Part shown: positions 7,867 to 16,561 of the stretch, piece after piece
Layout of the letters: the number at the start of each line of letters is the position of its first letter
How positions within the stretch are numbered: position 1 is the first letter of the stretch
Assembly: GCA_020631105.1 (NCBI GenBank)
Contig: JAHDHW010000015.1
Span: forward strand, 25,224-58,440
From: Saprospiraceae bacterium
GTDB taxonomy: Bacteria; Bacteroidota; Bacteroidia; Chitinophagales; Saprospiraceae
DNA: 33,217 nt
Direction of reading: 5' to 3'
Notes under the pieces: generated by a model
Database searches by the model: none
Seen by the model: the letters and a program-made list of their open reading frames with translations, nothing else
Told to the model about the DNA's origin: nothing
Program-made: the position numbers and the translations under genes

Positions 7867-8634
7867 TTATCTACTTAATGCAGACTTACGAAATAAGGCA
7901 CAAACAATGCCAGTAGCAACTCCGGCATTCAAAGATTCAGCGCCTCCGTTTGGGTGAAGCGGTATAGAAATGGGCTCATTTATCAATGGACGGATCGTAT
8001 CAGAAATTCCTTTGCCTTCACTTCCGATTACAATAATCCCTGCATTGGAAAGCTTTTTCTCATAAATAGATGCCCCTTCTAAAACGGTTCCGTAAACAGG
8101 TAATTGTGGATAATCACTTTTGATTTCGGCAAAATCCTTAACAATCACTTTTACTCGTAAAAAAGCGCCCATTGTCGATTGTAAGGTTTTTGGATTAAAC
8201 AAATCCGCGCACTCTGCTGAACAGAAAACATGAGGAATGCCAAACCAGTCCGCGATACGGATGATTGTCCCAAGATTTCCAGGGTTCTGAATACGGTCTA
8301 AATAAAGAGACAAATCCGCTCGTACTAAAGTAGGAGTTTCTTCAATTATGGGCTTTTTGGCAATGATAATTACCGGAGGAGCAGTCTTGAGGCTTGAGAT
8401 TTGGGCAAGGTCTTTTTCTTTTCCTTCTAGGATTATAGCGCCGAATCGGGGCAATAAATCCTCATGATTAGCAATCCAATCCTTTGTAGCAATTATATTT
8501 TCAATTTCTATCTCTCTATCCTTTAATAATTCAAGGGCAATCTTCTCCCCTTCTACTACAAAATTGTTATACATTTGCCGAAACTTATTTAACTTCAGCG
8601 AACGGAGGTATTTTATCTTATTTTTTGATAACAT
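7867..8634 (-). CDS. TrmH-family (SpoU) RNA 2'-O-methyltransferase
   Basis: Transfers a methyl group from SAM to a ribose 2'-OH in rRNA or tRNA. It has an N-terminal substrate-binding part (1-95, with NNFVVEGEK) and a C-terminal SPOUT knot domain. The three SPOUT motifs are all present: IQNPGNLGTIIR (115-126, with Arg126), VIGSEGKGI (202-210), and IPLHPNGGAESLN (224-236) ending with Glu233-Ser-Leu-Asn. At 255 residues it is of standard length. The exact target nucleotide is not deducible. It is divergent from the TamL gene, an arrangement I believe is common in Bacteroidota. A possible -7 box lies at 8754-8761. Confidence 0.93.
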   Translation of the reverse strand: MLSKNKIKYLRSLKLNKFRQMYNNFVVEGEKIALELLKDREIEIENIIATKDWIANHEDLLPRFGAIILEGKEKDLAQISSLKTAPPVIIIAKKPIIEETPTLVRADLSLYLDRIQNPGNLGTIIRIADWFGIPHVFCSAECADLFNPKTLQSTMGAFLRVKVIVKDFAEIKSDYPQLPVYGTVLEGASIYEKKLSNAGIIVIGSEGKGISDTIRPLINEPISIPLHPNGGAESLNAGVATGIVCALFRKSALSR

Positions 8635-8737
8635 TAAATCTTATTTAACCCTTTAATACATACCATAAGGGGACGAAAAGTGGTTACAAAATAGACTCCT
8701 ACTTGCTAACCCAACGGTACATGTATCCAATTGTTGA

Positions 8738-11158
8738 ATGATCGTACGATATGCAAATATAAACATTCGGTCGAGGTACATCTTTTTAGCAATTCCAATC
8801 TTTTTACTTTTAGGTTCCTGTAGTACCCGAAAGTATTTGCAAGATGGTGAATATTTGCTTAAAAAGAATACTATCGTATTCGATTCCAAAGAGGAAATCG
8901 CCCGTGAAAAAGCCCTGAGCTACGAGCTACAGACGCTCTATAAGCAAAGGCCAAATACCAAAACCCTCAGACTGTTTCGCACCAACCTCTGGTGGTATTA
9001 CAAAACAGACAGTCTGGAAAACCCCAATAAGTTTCAAAAATTTATTCGCCGCCGGATTGCAGAACCTCCCGCGCTTCATGATACCATCATCTATGCGAAT
9101 ACTGCAAATACGATGAAGTATTATCTGCAGAATAAAGGATACTATGATGCAGAAGTAAATTATGAGGCTAAATTACATGACAAAAGAAAAACCTCTGATG
9201 TTACTTACATTGTCAACCCCAAACGATTATACACCATTGACAGCGTCAACTTCTATAGTGCAGACCCAAAGATTCAACGTATCCTGAATGACTCGGAAGA
9301 AGATTCTTATCTCAAAACCGGGCAACCTGTCAGCGAGTCGCTCTATAATCGTGAGGTCAATCGTATTATCTCTACCTTAAGAAATCTTGGTTTTGCTTAC
9401 TTTGATAAAAACTACGTGGCTGATCTGACCGCAGATAGCACAGGAACCAAAGTAGATATCGACCTCAATGTTTTGAATCCGAGAAACGAAAAAGAACATA
9501 AAATTTATACCGTAGGTAAGGTCACCGTTAATCCAAATTATAACCCTACTGAGCTACAAATTAATAAGCGGGATAGCATCGTGGACGGGGTTACGTTTTT
9601 AGTAGATGACAAAGGAACCGTCGTAAAAATCAAAAACATCCTTCGGGAAATCTACCTGAAAGAAGGAGATCTTTATCAAGAGGATAATTTCGTCAGAACC
9701 AATCAACAGCTTGGGCGTCTAGATATTTATAAATTTATTTCCATCAAATCTACTGCTGACACCATCGGTGGAAACAACCGCATTAATTTCGAAATCCGTC
9801 TTACCCCTAAAAAACGAATGGTGATTGGTGGAGATATTGAGCTCAACAACTCCAACTATACCGGCCAAAACAGTAATACGACTCTTTTAGGAACAGCTCT
9901 TAATCTTAACTTCCAGAATAGAAATTTCCGAAACCGAGCTTCTACCTTTCAACTCCGTGGAAATAGTGGTATCGAATTAGACTTCGGAAACCCGGATGAT
10001 ATTTTGTTCTCTCTGGATTTATTACTGCAGGCTGATTTGGATATTCCGGAGTTTAGAGAATTCCCTAAAGTGCATAGCTTTTTAAATTGGGCTGGATTCA
10101 TTAACGATGGTTTTTATCAGACAGCAAAGGAAAAAGGGCAAACTCGATTTAGTGTAGGTTATAATCGATTATTACTCTTTAACTTCTACAGTTATCATAG
10201 TTTCAACATGTATTATGGATTCGATGTACAAGCTAGTAAAGCCAAAAGAGTAATCTGGAATCAGGCTGGTGTAAATTACTTAGCGCCACAATTTGAAGCG
10301 CGATTCGAAGAGATCCGGGATAGTAATTTATTTATCAAAAACAGTTTTACCGAGCAGCTCTTCACCGGTTTCCTTTTCCGGGATTTAAAATATACCTATA
10401 CTGGTCAGTCCAATATCTTTGGCGCTTCCTGGAAGTTTATCGGCGACTTTGAGCAATCGGGTACAGAAGTACTATTTGCTAATTACCTTTATAATGGTTT
10501 TAATCTCGATAACGAACTCAAATTGTTTAACGATATTGAGTTTTCACAATATGCCCGATTGAATCTTGACCTACGATTCTATCGCGCTATGCGGCGCAAC
10601 ACTACCCTAGCCTTACGGTTTGCTACAGGTATAGCCAGACCTTTTGGGTTCTCTGACGAAGTGCCTTACGTCAAACAGTTTTATGCCGGCGGACCATTTG
10701 GTAATCGTGCCTGGAGAATCAGAGAGCTTGGCCCCGGAGGATATCAAGACCCGAACATTAATGATGACAGTCAAATCTTTTACCAGGCAGGTGATTTAAA
10801 AGTTGAATTTAATGCGGAGTATCGTTTTGATATTATCGGTCGAGTAAAAGGTGCTTTATTCGTAGATGGAGGAAATGTCTGGACGGTTGAAGAAGATCCT
10901 GATCGACCAGGTTCACAATTTCTATTAAGTGCTAAGAGTGGTGTACCGAACACTGCAGCATTCTGGCGACAATTTGGTGTAGGCGCTGGAATTGGATTCC
11001 GCTTTGATTTTTCTTATTTCATCATTGGTCTTGATCTGGGGGTAAAAGTTCGTAATCCTTATCGGGATGATGATGGAGACTATTGGTTATTTAAGAATTA
11101 CAGCAATTTTGGATTCAGTGATATCAATCCTAACCTAATGATCGGGTTCCCATTCTAG
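8738..11158 (+). CDS. tamL: BamA/TamA-family outer membrane lipoprotein (TamL)
   Basis: An 806-residue outer membrane protein of the Omp85 superfamily. A signal peptide ends in the lipobox LLLGSC with Cys28. It is followed by STRKYLQDGEYLLKKNTI, the typical start of the Bacteroidota TamL lipoproteins that work with TamB in outer membrane assembly. POTRA-like repeats fill about residues 40-350 (for example YYDAEVNYEAKL and RLYTIDSVNFYS), then a 16-stranded barrel. Conserved barrel features include GGPFGNRAWRIRELGPG, the RIRELGPG-type lid-lock loop, and a terminal aromatic strand ending in MIGFPF. TamB is usually the next gene, but here the next gene is nth on the other strand, 10 bp away. Confidence 0.92.
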   Translation: MIVRYANINIRSRYIFLAIPIFLLLGSCSTRKYLQDGEYLLKKNTIVFDSKEEIAREKALSYELQTLYKQRPNTKTLRLFRTNLWWYYKTDSLENPNKFQKFIRRRIAEPPALHDTIIYANTANTMKYYLQNKGYYDAEVNYEAKLHDKRKTSDVTYIVNPKRLYTIDSVNFYSADPKIQRILNDSEEDSYLKTGQPVSESLYNREVNRIISTLRNLGFAYFDKNYVADLTADSTGTKVDIDLNVLNPRNEKEHKIYTVGKVTVNPNYNPTELQINKRDSIVDGVTFLVDDKGTVVKIKNILREIYLKEGDLYQEDNFVRTNQQLGRLDIYKFISIKSTADTIGGNNRINFEIRLTPKKRMVIGGDIELNNSNYTGQNSNTTLLGTALNLNFQNRNFRNRASTFQLRGNSGIELDFGNPDDILFSLDLLLQADLDIPEFREFPKVHSFLNWAGFINDGFYQTAKEKGQTRFSVGYNRLLLFNFYSYHSFNMYYGFDVQASKAKRVIWNQAGVNYLAPQFEARFEEIRDSNLFIKNSFTEQLFTGFLFRDLKYTYTGQSNIFGASWKFIGDFEQSGTEVLFANYLYNGFNLDNELKLFNDIEFSQYARLNLDLRFYRAMRRNTTLALRFATGIARPFGFSDEVPYVKQFYAGGPFGNRAWRIRELGPGGYQDPNINDDSQIFYQAGDLKVEFNAEYRFDIIGRVKGALFVDGGNVWTVEEDPDRPGSQFLLSAKSGVPNTAAFWRQFGVGAGIGFRFDFSYFIIGLDLGVKVRNPYRDDDGDYWLFKNYSNFGFSDINPNLMIGFPF
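8754..8761 (-). promoter_or_regulatory. Possible -7 box for the TrmH-family gene
   Basis: The minus strand reads TATATTTG, an exact TAnnTTTG match, 120 bp upstream of the methyltransferase start and inside the first codons of the divergent tamL gene. No spaced -33 box was found, so it may be coincidental. Confidence 0.3.
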
Positions 11159-11168
11159 CCTAAGCTTG

Positions 11169-11804
11169 CTAAGCAAACATAGTCCTGCGGCCATACTTAC
11201 TACAGATCGGACAGGCAACTGGATCATGTCCACGTGCCGGGCAATATTCTCTGCCAAAGAAAATAATTTGTAAGTGTAGCTTGTTCCAGGATTCCCGAGG
11301 AAATAATCGCTTAAGATCTTTCTCCGTTTTCTCGACATTCTTTCCGTTACTGAGTTTCCAGCGATAAGCCAAGCGATGAATATGAGTATCTACCGGAAAT
11401 GCCGGAACACCAAATGCCTGAGACATTACCACCGATGCTGTCTTATGTCCAACTCCCGGTAATGCTTCCAATGCTTCAAAACTCTGAGGCACAACTCCAT
11501 CATGCTTATCCAGGATAATTTGTGAAAGATCATAGATCGCTTTTGACTTACGTGGTGAGAGACCGCATGGTCGGATAATTGCCTTGATCTCCTCCACCTC
11601 CAACTGGATCATATCCTGCGGAGTATCCGCTTTTTCAAAAAGAAAAGGCGTTACTTTATTGACCCGCTCATCGGTACATTGTGCAGACAGCAATACCGCA
11701 ACCAACAAGGTATAAGGATCTTTATGATCAAGCGGAATGGGTGTTGTCGGATAATACTCATCCAACATCTGTGCAATATCGTTGGCTATTTCTTGTTTGG
11801 TCAT
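11169..11804 (-). CDS. nth: Endonuclease III (DNA glycosylase/AP lyase)
   Basis: Excises oxidised pyrimidines and cleaves the abasic strand in base excision repair. Its 211 residues match the family. The helix-hairpin-helix LPGVGHKTA (115-123) contains catalytic Lys121, and Asp139 sits in FPVDTH. The C-terminal cluster region is unusual: Cys188-x9-Cys198-x2-Cys201 and then only ten residues with no fourth Cys. The classical enzyme has Cys-x6-Cys-x2-Cys-x5-Cys holding a 4Fe-4S cluster. I recall similar tails in other Bacteroidota Nth proteins, so this may be lineage-wide cluster loss rather than damage. It is the last gene of a four-gene operon, 12 bp after the acyl-CoA reductase. Confidence 0.93.
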   Translation of the reverse strand: MTKQEIANDIAQMLDEYYPTTPIPLDHKDPYTLLVAVLLSAQCTDERVNKVTPFLFEKADTPQDMIQLEVEEIKAIIRPCGLSPRKSKAIYDLSQIILDKHDGVVPQSFEALEALPGVGHKTASVVMSQAFGVPAFPVDTHIHRLAYRWKLSNGKNVEKTEKDLKRLFPRESWNKLHLQIIFFGREYCPARGHDPVACPICSKYGRRTMFA

Positions 11805-11816
11805 GCTTACTAAGTT

Positions 11817-12833
11817 CTAATTCAAGCCCGTTAAAAATGTCATCGTATCCACACCATCCGCATAATCCATTAAAGTGGGCTGCTGAGCCTTTCCAAATGG
11901 AAAAGTATCAAGCCCCTCAATCGGCCGGCTTACGATGCACTGAATATCATCCTCGTGGGCGGCCAGTTTTGATCGGAGGTCGTCAGCATCAGCGAATAAT
12001 TCAAAATGTAATTGCGCAATCCTCGACTGCAAGGAGTTATCCTCTGTGATCAAAATACAACCATTGGAATAATGCTTAATGCTGTTCATGATCAACAGCG
12101 TATAATTATAATCAAAGTTGTTTTTATACTTATTGTGCAAAACAATCTCCCGATACTCATGCAAAGCTTCCAGCAAGGGATCAAAATTATAATTCGCTGG
12201 TATATAAAGCTTTGAAACGTTCCTGCACCCTAAACCAAAATATTGAAAAATATCTTGTCCCAGTGCTTTTAATTCTGCTTCACTCTCCTCCCCGGTCAAC
12301 ACGGCTACGCCGTTGCGATTCTTGCGAATGATATTCGGATACTTCCCAAAGTAGGTCTCAAAATACCGAGCTGTATTATTACTGCCCGTTGCAATGACCG
12401 CTTCAAAATCAGCCAGCTTTGGGGTCAGCTCAAAATATGCTTTTGTCCGCTCATCAATTTCCTCAAGCTTCGCTAATAAATGCGGCAGTAAAAATTTATC
12501 CTTTTCTGATAGTTTGATTTTCGCTTTGTGTCCTGCTACAAAAACCGCAAGTACATCATGAAATCCAACCAAAGGAATATTGCCAGCGAGTATCAAACCG
12601 ATCGTTTTCTGATTGCCGTTCGGGTTAATACGATAAGCATCTGCCCATGCAATTAGTTTTTCACGGTTCAAAAATTCCGTTCGGATCGCATGAAGGGACA
12701 AACGAACATTCTCAACAACAAACCACTTATTGGTAATATAAGATTGTTGAATTATCGCATCTAATACTTCACTTCCAGCTTCCAGGTAATTCCCGAGTTG
12801 GACGAGTGCATCAATTCTTTCCGATAATTTCAT
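11817..12833 (-). CDS. LuxC-like acyl-CoA reductase
   Basis: An NAD(P)H-dependent reductase of the LuxC branch of the aldehyde dehydrogenase superfamily, expected to turn acyl-CoA or acyl-ACP into the fatty aldehyde. The nucleotide-binding stretch TIGLILAGNIPLVGFHDVL (77-95) and active-site Cys203 in FGLGCRNVSKLY are both intact. At 338 residues it is shorter than LuxC of luminous bacteria (about 480), as is usual for the Bacteroidota form. It has no signal peptide. Its start overlaps the DUF1415 gene end by 23 bp, implying translational coupling. No luciferase, LuxD/LuxE or ferredoxin gene is near. The physiological product is unknown. Confidence 0.88.
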   Translation of the reverse strand: MKLSERIDALVQLGNYLEAGSEVLDAIIQQSYITNKWFVVENVRLSLHAIRTEFLNREKLIAWADAYRINPNGNQKTIGLILAGNIPLVGFHDVLAVFVAGHKAKIKLSEKDKFLLPHLLAKLEEIDERTKAYFELTPKLADFEAVIATGSNNTARYFETYFGKYPNIIRKNRNGVAVLTGEESEAELKALGQDIFQYFGLGCRNVSKLYIPANYNFDPLLEALHEYREIVLHNKYKNNFDYNYTLLIMNSIKHYSNGCILITEDNSLQSRIAQLHFELFADADDLRSKLAAHEDDIQCIVSRPIEGLDTFPFGKAQQPTLMDYADGVDTMTFLTGLN

Positions 12834-13359
12834 GGTAAATTTTTATGAGTTCAGCAGAACCAATCTGCTGCATTCTGGCAATATTATTAGTAGGGATAAC
12901 ATTGATGCCCGGGTAATTTTCAATCGCATCACTCACACTATCCACTCGCAATAAATGGATCATAGGAAATGGAGAACGATTGGTGAAATTCTCCGGAGCT
13001 TCATATTCTGTTCCTGCAAATTGGTAGTCGGGATGAAAACTTGCAAGTTGTACCGATTCCATCAGTTCAAGCTCTTCAAACATATCGTCCAAATCTCCGA
13101 TAAGATCAAGGTAGGATTCGAAAGTAAGACCAAAGTGTGGATGTATGATTAAAGTCGTCTCCAGTTCAGCCGCAGGTTTTGTCTGTAATTGGCGAACCTC
13201 TGCCAAGATTAATGCCAGGAGTGTTTTTGCATCTTGCCCGTCAAAAACTACGTACCGAATACGATCCTCCCGAAAGGGTTTAGTCGCAAATGGACAAAGG
13301 TGATACCGCATTACAAATTGCTCTATCCAGGCTTTTGTTTTTGTTATTTGCTCTGACAT
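12811..13359 (-). CDS. DUF1415 family protein
   Basis: A cytoplasmic protein of 182 residues matching the DUF1415 pattern, whose function is unknown. Characteristic segments are WIEQFVMRYHLCPFA near the N-terminus, the central TTLIIHPHFGLTFESYLDL, ASFHPDYQFAGTE, and PFPMIHLLRVDSV. I chose ATG 13359 (MSEQITKTK). A longer in-frame start at 13458 would lie inside the upstream pseudouridine synthase gene and would add 33 residues foreign to the family. With ATG 13359 the gap to the upstream stop is 7 bp. The conserved Cys, His and Asp residues hint at a metal site or enzyme, but that is speculation. Confidence 0.88.
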   Translation of the reverse strand: MSEQITKTKAWIEQFVMRYHLCPFATKPFREDRIRYVVFDGQDAKTLLALILAEVRQLQTKPAAELETTLIIHPHFGLTFESYLDLIGDLDDMFEELELMESVQLASFHPDYQFAGTEYEAPENFTNRSPFPMIHLLRVDSVSDAIENYPGINVIPTNNIARMQQIGSAELIKIYHEIIGKN

Positions 13360-13366
13360 ATTATTC

Positions 13367-14425
13367 TTATACCTTATCTCGAAATTCTTTTCTGCTTCCC
13401 AAATATTTCCGCCATTTATCAAGTACTGTTTTAAAATCTTCGGGCAGCTCTGCTTCAAAGCTCATATTTTCGCCTGTGGTAGGATGAACAAAACCCAGCG
13501 ACTGAGCATGAAGTGCCTGCCTTGGCATTATATCAAACAGGTTCTCAACGAACTTTTTATATTTGGTAAATACGGTTCCCTTAACTACGCGTCGACCACC
13601 ATAACGCTCATCACTAAAAAGTGGATGCCCCAGATGTTTGAAGTGTACTCTGATTTGATGTGTACGTCCTGTTTCCAGGCGGCATTCTACCAAGGTTACA
13701 TAGTAAAGTCTTTGCAAAACTTTGTAATGTGTAATGGCATGCTTACCTCCATCGTCCTCATCATATACCGACCGTAGAATTGGATTTCGTGGGTCACGAC
13801 CTATGTTCGCCTCGATAGTTCCTTCGTCCTCCTCCAAATCTCCCCAGACTAAAGCAATATATTTTCGCTCTGTGGTATGCTTAAAAAACTGCTTAGCCAG
13901 ATGACTCATCGTGTCATCATTTTTAGCAATGACCAATAGTCCGGAGGTATCTTTGTCAATGCGATGTACCAATCCCGGTCGATCAGAAAAATTTCCCTCC
14001 TTTACCGGGAGTTCGTCATTCTGGAAGTAATGTACCAGCCCGTTGACTAAAGTCCCGTCGGGGGTACCCACACCGGGGTGAACGGTTAATCCGGGAGGCT
14101 TATGTACAATCATTAAATCATCATCTTCGTATCGGATGTCCAGAGGAATATCCTGAGGAAGAACAGGCTCATCAGTGCGTGGTGCCCGTGGTAAAGTCAT
14201 TTTAATGACCATGCCTGGTTTGACCTTGAAATTAGATTTAATCGTTTTGCCATCTACAAGTATGGCTCCCTCTTTTATTGCATTTTGGATGCGATTACGA
14301 GAGGCTTTCTCCAATTTATTCAATACGAATTTATCGATCCTGACGGGTGTCTGCCCCGGATCAACAATAATCTCAATTTGTTCTTGAAATTGGTTTTCGC
14401 TTTCGGATGGATTTTTCTCATTCAT
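13367..14425 (-). CDS. RluA/RluD-family pseudouridine synthase
   Basis: Converts uridines to pseudouridine in RNA, most likely 23S rRNA. An S4 RNA-binding domain (about 25-80: RIDKFVLNKLEKASRNRIQN and GAILVDGK) precedes the catalytic domain. Motif HRIDKDTSG carries catalytic Asp157 (numbered from the start chosen here), with later GRTHQIRVHFKHLGHPL and the C-terminal HAQSLGF. The length of 352 residues is typical. The longest frame begins at 14479, but a -7 promoter box sits at 14457-14464, inside that extension. Only ATG 14440 or ATG 14425 can therefore be used, and I prefer 14425. It leads the operon with DUF1415, acyl-CoA reductase and nth. Confidence 0.92.
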   Translation of the reverse strand: MNEKNPSESENQFQEQIEIIVDPGQTPVRIDKFVLNKLEKASRNRIQNAIKEGAILVDGKTIKSNFKVKPGMVIKMTLPRAPRTDEPVLPQDIPLDIRYEDDDLMIVHKPPGLTVHPGVGTPDGTLVNGLVHYFQNDELPVKEGNFSDRPGLVHRIDKDTSGLLVIAKNDDTMSHLAKQFFKHTTERKYIALVWGDLEEDEGTIEANIGRDPRNPILRSVYDEDDGGKHAITHYKVLQRLYYVTLVECRLETGRTHQIRVHFKHLGHPLFSDERYGGRRVVKGTVFTKYKKFVENLFDIMPRQALHAQSLGFVHPTTGENMSFEAELPEDFKTVLDKWRKYLGSRKEFRDKV

Positions 14426-14456
14426 AATCGCATGTTTCATGCTTCCTAATAGAATG

Positions 14457-14464
14457 CAAAAGTA
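14457..14464 (-). promoter_or_regulatory. -7 box of the four-gene rluD-like operon
   Basis: The minus strand reads TACTTTTG, an exact TAnnTTTG match. Transcription would start near 14450, leaving about 25 nt before ATG 14425. A TTTG also lies upstream but at 12 bp, closer than usual. This box decides the translation start of the pseudouridine synthase. Confidence 0.5.
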
Positions 14465-14502
14465 ACAAACTAAAACCAAAGCCGTGTATATCTATTGCTT
14501 TG

Positions 14503-15243
14503 CTAAAACAAAAAGGAAACACCAATTTGGGGAAGCAATAGATTAGTAGCTGAATTTCTTTCTTCAAAAGCATCAATCGGATCAATCACCTGTACGCTGG
14601 GATCCTCACTACGGACCAGATAGTCAGCAGCTTCACCAATTAAATAGGCACATTTTATATCCAGCAGTATATAAACTTCCTCATGGCCACCGATGATGAT
14701 TTGAGTTCCTATGGCTCCTCCATAACTGAAAGCCCAGTCTCCCTGCTCAATATAACTTTCAATCGTGCTGTCATCTCCGGCATCCAAATCTTCCAGCGTA
14801 GTTCGAGTAAATAAATTTTTAAACCCAAACATTCCATCAAAATATGGTTGAACCGGAAAATTAACGGGTGGCAAGACCCTAACGACGCCATTACCAACAA
14901 AAATATTATTCCTGGTCGCTAAACGAGCGTTAACCTCAAAGCCATCGATTATCAAGAATTGTTCTCTACTTTCTGAATCGTAAATAGAGATGCCTCCCTG
15001 GAAACCCATAAAAACTGGTAAATCTGCTTTGGGATTCGTTCGAAATAAAATATGACCTCCGGCTCCAAAAGCAACCTGATTAAGGTTGGACCAGAAATCT
15101 CCGAGTGGGACGCCTACTCCTAAATCAATACCAATACTGAACTTTGGAATGAACACTTCTTCCTCTGAAAGGTTATTTTCTTGAGCAAAAGTGAAATTAG
15201 ATAAGGTCAAACATACTAAAAGAGAAAAAAATATAGTTTTCAT
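14503..15243 (-). CDS. Outer membrane beta-barrel protein, function unknown
   Basis: A protein of 246 residues with a clear signal peptide (MKTIFFSLLVCLTLSNFTFA, then QEN). The body is built of alternating strands ending in glycine-rich turns (FSIGIDLGVGVPLGDF, AFGAGGHILF, FMGFQGGISIYD), and the chain ends in an aromatic residue (LPQIGVSFLF), as outer membrane barrels do. This fits the broad OmpA-like or porin-family barrels of Bacteroidota, of about 8 strands. No specific substrate or partner can be named. It lies upstream of, and in line with, the rluD-like operon, which has its own promoter box. No clear -7 box was found before it. Confidence 0.78.
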   Translation of the reverse strand: MKTIFFSLLVCLTLSNFTFAQENNLSEEEVFIPKFSIGIDLGVGVPLGDFWSNLNQVAFGAGGHILFRTNPKADLPVFMGFQGGISIYDSESREQFLIIDGFEVNARLATRNNIFVGNGVVRVLPPVNFPVQPYFDGMFGFKNLFTRTTLEDLDAGDDSTIESYIEQGDWAFSYGGAIGTQIIIGGHEEVYILLDIKCAYLIGEAADYLVRSEDPSVQVIDPIDAFEERNSATNLLLPQIGVSFLF

Positions 15244-15468
15244 GCCATCTTATTTTATGCTATGCTAATCTTACCAAAATGGTTGCCTGGCGGTTTCTAA
15301 AAATTCAGGCTTAAGACGTTTCCCGTCATTTTGTTTAAATAATTCGATAAATATAGCTCCATTCGTTAAACAAAACGCAGCTAAACAAGTTCTTAGTTCG
15401 TATCTATTCTGCCGACTACCACGGCATTATAATATAATCATTTATTCAAAAACCTTAAAATTATTATT

Positions 15469-16407
15469 GTGATGAAGCTTTTGAAATTAAGTTGGATATT
15501 CTTTTTAGCATTACCATTGTTCATTACCTCTTGTGGTGACGATGACGACACTACTGATCCAGAGCCACAGAGCATCGTTGAGATTGCAAGTGGAGATGAG
15601 CAATTTAGTGATTTAGTAACAGCACTTGATCGTGCAGGTTTAGTAAGTACTTTAGAAGGCACTGGTCCTTTCACTGTATTTGCTCCTACTAATGCAGCTT
15701 TCGCAGCTGCAGGTATCGACGTCAATACTATAGATGTAGCGACTTTAACGGATGTTTTATTGTACCACGTTTTAAGTGGAGCAAGTGTAGCTTCCACTGA
15801 TCTAGCAGAAGGACAAACTTATGCGCAAACTGCGGCAGCAGCTGGTCCTGACGGTACTCAGCTTTCTATTCTAATTGAAAGAACTGGAAGTGCAGTAAAA
15901 GTTAATAACCTTGCTGATGTAACTTCTGCTGATGTTGATGCAACTAATGGTGTAATCCATGTAATTAACAATGTATTATTACCACTTGATGTTGTTGGTC
16001 ACGCTTCAGCGAACAGCAACTTTACTACTTTAGTTGGTGCACTGGGAACTGCTTCTGGAGATTTAGTTACTACTCTACAGACTGATGGTCCTTTTACGGT
16101 ATTTGCGCCATTAAACAGTGCATTTGCTGACATCCAGTCAACTGTAGATGGTTTAGATGCTGACCAGTTATCTAAAGTATTATTATACCACGTTGCAGCA
16201 GGTAATGTAACTTCAAGTATGGTGACAGACGGTATGACCGTAACTAGCTTGAATAACGATCTAACATTCACTTTGAATGTAGCAGATGGTGAAGTTACTA
16301 TAACGGACCTTGGTGGAAATGTATCAACAGTAGTACTGACGGATGTACAAGGTACCAATGGTGTGATCCACGTAATCAACAAAGTGATTTTACCAGATAA
16401 CCTATAA
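15469..16407 (+). CDS. Two-domain fasciclin (FAS1) lipoprotein
   Basis: A surface or periplasmic lipoprotein of 312 residues. The signal ends in the lipobox LFITSC with Cys22, followed by GDDDDTTDPE. Aspartates right after the cysteine match the lipoprotein surface-export signals known from Bacteroidota, so display on the outer face of the outer membrane is likely. Two FAS1 repeats follow, roughly 36-172 and 173-312. Each has the FAS1 hallmarks: GPFTVFAPTNAAF and GPFTVFAPLNSAF, then VLLYHV, and a closing NGVIHVINNVLLP or NGVIHVINKVILP. FAS1 domains mediate adhesion or matrix binding. Either ATG 15469 or ATG 15472 could be used. A strong terminator follows. Confidence 0.94.
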   Translation: MMKLLKLSWIFFLALPLFITSCGDDDDTTDPEPQSIVEIASGDEQFSDLVTALDRAGLVSTLEGTGPFTVFAPTNAAFAAAGIDVNTIDVATLTDVLLYHVLSGASVASTDLAEGQTYAQTAAAAGPDGTQLSILIERTGSAVKVNNLADVTSADVDATNGVIHVINNVLLPLDVVGHASANSNFTTLVGALGTASGDLVTTLQTDGPFTVFAPLNSAFADIQSTVDGLDADQLSKVLLYHVAAGNVTSSMVTDGMTVTSLNNDLTFTLNVADGEVTITDLGGNVSTVVLTDVQGTNGVIHVINKVILPDNL

Positions 16408-16460
16408 AAAGAACTTGACCTTCTTCAGGTCACCTTTTAGTAATAGTGAAAAAATAGGAA

Positions 16461-16497
16461 GCGGCTATCGATTAATTTCGATAGCCGCTTTTATTTT
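16461..16497 (+). terminator. Intrinsic terminator of the FAS1 gene
   Basis: A perfect 11-bp stem GCGGCTATCGA (16461-16471) pairs with TCGATAGCCGC (16478-16488) across a 6-nt loop and is followed by TTTTATTTTT. It is placed 54 bp after the FAS1 stop, ahead of the convergent oligopeptidase gene. Confidence 0.95.
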
Positions 16498-16561
16498 TAG
16501 TTTAGATATTGGTTCCAATAATCTAAAAAGAATACATCCACTAGGAGTACGAACAAACTTG

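Noticed and set aside
13360-13458. Longer start for the DUF1415 gene
   Set aside because: It would lie inside the coding end of the pseudouridine synthase and add residues not typical of the family. ATG 13359 fits better.
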